NCBI GenBank assembly: GCA_016785225.1
Contig: JAFBJZ010000228.1
Location: 1-64,000 of the forward strand
Origin: Psettodes erumei
Taxonomy: Eukaryota > Chordata > Actinopteri > Pleuronectiformes > Psettodidae
Direction of reading: 5' to 3'
DNA length: 64,000 nucleotides
Both the position numbers and the translations under genes were made by a program. Each line of letters begins with the position of its first letter. Positions within the stretch are counted from its first letter, which is position 1. Below the pieces are notes generated by a model that saw only the letters and a list, made by a program, of their open reading frames with translations, did no database searches and was not told the origin of the DNA. This document shows positions 62,501 to 64,000 of this stretch, one piece after another.

Positions 62501-63644
62501 CAGAGCCTACTCTATCTGCAGAAAGAGTAAAGCACGAGCAAGCAGCGAAAGTCTCTCACCTGTGTGTATGAGCACATGTCGGCGCAAGTGGTAGGAGCTG
62601 CGGAAGGCAGCATTACAGTGCTCACAGATATGTGGTTTAGAGTTGGGGGACAGGCAGGCTCCATCTGCATCCAACATCATGGCCTACAAATAGAAACACG
62701 TGAGTAGAAGAGGTACACGTAAAATTCTGTCGACTGTCTCAGCACATTAGTGCTGAGGGTGCAACACCATTCTTGTCATGTGCATGTATTTTTCAGGCCA
62801 AACGATACACATTTTAACAATGTGGTGAAGGAGATGAGGAAAACTAAGATGAGATTTAACCTTTGCAGCATCGTTGCGTTTTCGTCGGGTTTTGCCTCCC
62901 TGCCCGTCTCCATTGCTCCTCCGCCCCCGTCGACCTGAGGACTCTTTTGACTCTTTACCAGGTCTTCCAGGCATCTATGGGCAATTAACAGAGCATGTTT
63001 ATCACAGTCTGTCGTTGGCACATAGAAGCAGTAATCACTATTGATGTGATACTAAAAAGCAGTCTACAAACAAAAGCCTGCATTTACAATCCACGACTTT
63101 GCAGTAAGAGGGGTTATGTATGGCTATGTAAAAAAAGGCAACTAAAGAATATATCACTTAAAGCAATATTAAAACTGTCACGTCTCCTCACCGGTTCTCC
63201 AAGGGAACGAACATTGCTGAGGCTGAGGTCATGCAGAAGCATGTTCTGGTGATTTTGGTGGTGGTTACCAAAAGACATGTCCGGCATGTCAGTTCCACTC
63301 TTCCCCGCGCCCCCTCCAGCACAGTTCACCCCTACCCCTCCACCACTGCCATAGAGGGGCATACGGTAATCCAGCTCACTGAGTCGCTCCTGCTTAATGC
63401 CCATGCTGTGGAGGAAGCCTCCTGTGTTTACAGCAGTGGTGCCCTGGTGTTCCGGGGGCGAGTCACGTTCTTTCTTCAGGATCATCTCCTGGGGAAGCTC
63501 ACCCATGACGGACTGGGAGGCCAACCGTGTAAAGCTGGTGACGGGTGGCAGGTGGCTGAACATAAGCATACCTGGTGCAAAATTGGGGTCCATGCCACCG
63601 TTGCGCAGAAACTCATTGCCTAATTTGTCTTGGATAATACTCAT
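59527..63644 (-). CDS. znf281: Zinc finger protein 281 (ZBP-99), C2H2 transcription factor
   Basis: ZNF281 binds GC-rich promoter elements and regulates pluripotency and stress genes. Six coding exons close in phase to 840 residues: 63192-63644 (start ATG, MSIIQDKLGNEFL; also PPVTSFTRLASQ), 62861-62974 (basic stretch with RRGRRSN and KTRRKRND, likely nuclear localisation), 62560-62683 (finger 1, CEHCNAAFRSSYHLRRH), 61727-61810 (finger 2, CSQCNMSFIQKYLLQRH), 61496-61614 (finger 3, CDQCNMRFIQKYHMERH, and the start of finger 4) and 59527-61155 (finger 4, ending in Cys instead of the second His, KHKRTCG; then a long low-complexity regulatory part). Fingers lie near residues 207-313 with TGEKP-like linkers. 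The C-terminus has YQIENFAQAFGSQFKSG and ends TPTSQSFR, as in ZNF281. ZNF148 is excluded: it lacks the N-terminal PPVTSFTR and this C-terminus. The a or b teleost copy is not resolved. Confidence 0.95.
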
Positions 63645-63716
63645 GGTGGTGCTCTTGCTGTGTGCAGGGGAGAAGGAGGGCAGAAAATCTAAAAAGGAAT
63701 GCAGGAGGAGAATATC
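63645..63716 (-). other. znf281: 5' UTR part of the znf281 start exon
   Basis: A strong acceptor (minus strand TTTTTCAG, right border 63716) precedes the start codon by 72 bases. The open frame continues upstream of the ATG without stop but changes to intron-like sequence past the acceptor, so the ATG at 63644 is preferred. From 63717 to the window end is intron with no feature seen; the promoter lies outside. Confidence 0.6.
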
Positions 63717-64000
63717 CTGAAAAAGATGACAGATAAAAAATGTTAAGCATTTAGGACACACATAAATAAGTATACAATCCAAAGTAATTGTCACATGTAT
63801 TTATTATAACAACTCCTCTCTTGTAAGTATTGCCAGTTAGAGAAATTCAGTCACTGCGACATAGCATTCACAGTGTAGTCAGTTGACTATGATGACATAA
63901 TGAATCACCAAGGGTATCGCTCTTTACTGTCAGTCATTCATTAATTGCATATTTGAATTCATAAGACTTTACTAACAGAAGTAATGGGCAAAATAAGTAG

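Overview
The window is a 64-kb piece of a vertebrate nuclear genome, most likely a teleost fish. The support is the small-intron, many-exon gene structure with GT/AG splice sites, CA-type microsatellites, and decayed LINE and Tc1-like copies of fish type. It carries four protein-coding genes, all on the minus strand, so transcription runs right to left.

Layout: (1) 1-487 is a short satellite-like tandem repeat. (2) 716-5481 is the 5' coding half of mpp3, a MAGUK scaffold. Eight coding exons give the L27 region, PDZ and start of SH3; the Hook and guanylate-kinase parts lie outside the window to the left. Non-coding first exons reach about 10.6 kb. (3) 11808-44487 is a complete lrp2 (megalin) gene. 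I placed 78 coding exons; a very small exon in the cytoplasmic tail is probably missing from my model. The product is about 4,590 residues: signal peptide, 36 LDLR class A repeats in clusters of 7, 8, 10 and 11, eight YWTD propellers arranged 2+4+1+1, EGF modules, one membrane segment, and a tail with two NPxY signals plus an unusual Met-Pro-Ser tandem repeat. (4) 45.1-46.15 kb is an interspersed repeat. (5) 46786-53564 is a complete transmembrane mucin gene of MUC13 type, 12 exons and 818 residues: signal peptide, Ser/Thr/Pro array of 48-bp units, EGF, SEA, two EGF-like modules, membrane helix, and a tail with repeated NPY motifs. (6) 53.6-56.8 kb is intergenic and includes a decayed Tc1-like transposon. 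(7) 56.87-63.64 kb is znf281, a four-finger C2H2 transcription factor of 840 residues with a long 3' UTR.

The four genes do not form an operon-like system. Three have products expected at polarized epithelial membranes: a scaffold (mpp3), an endocytic receptor (lrp2) and a surface mucin (muc13-like). Shared epithelial function is an inference only. Exon limits were read by eye from GT/AG sites and reading-frame continuity. Most are expected to be right to within a base or two, and nearly all phases close. The main exception is the lrp2 junction between 13189 and 12736.
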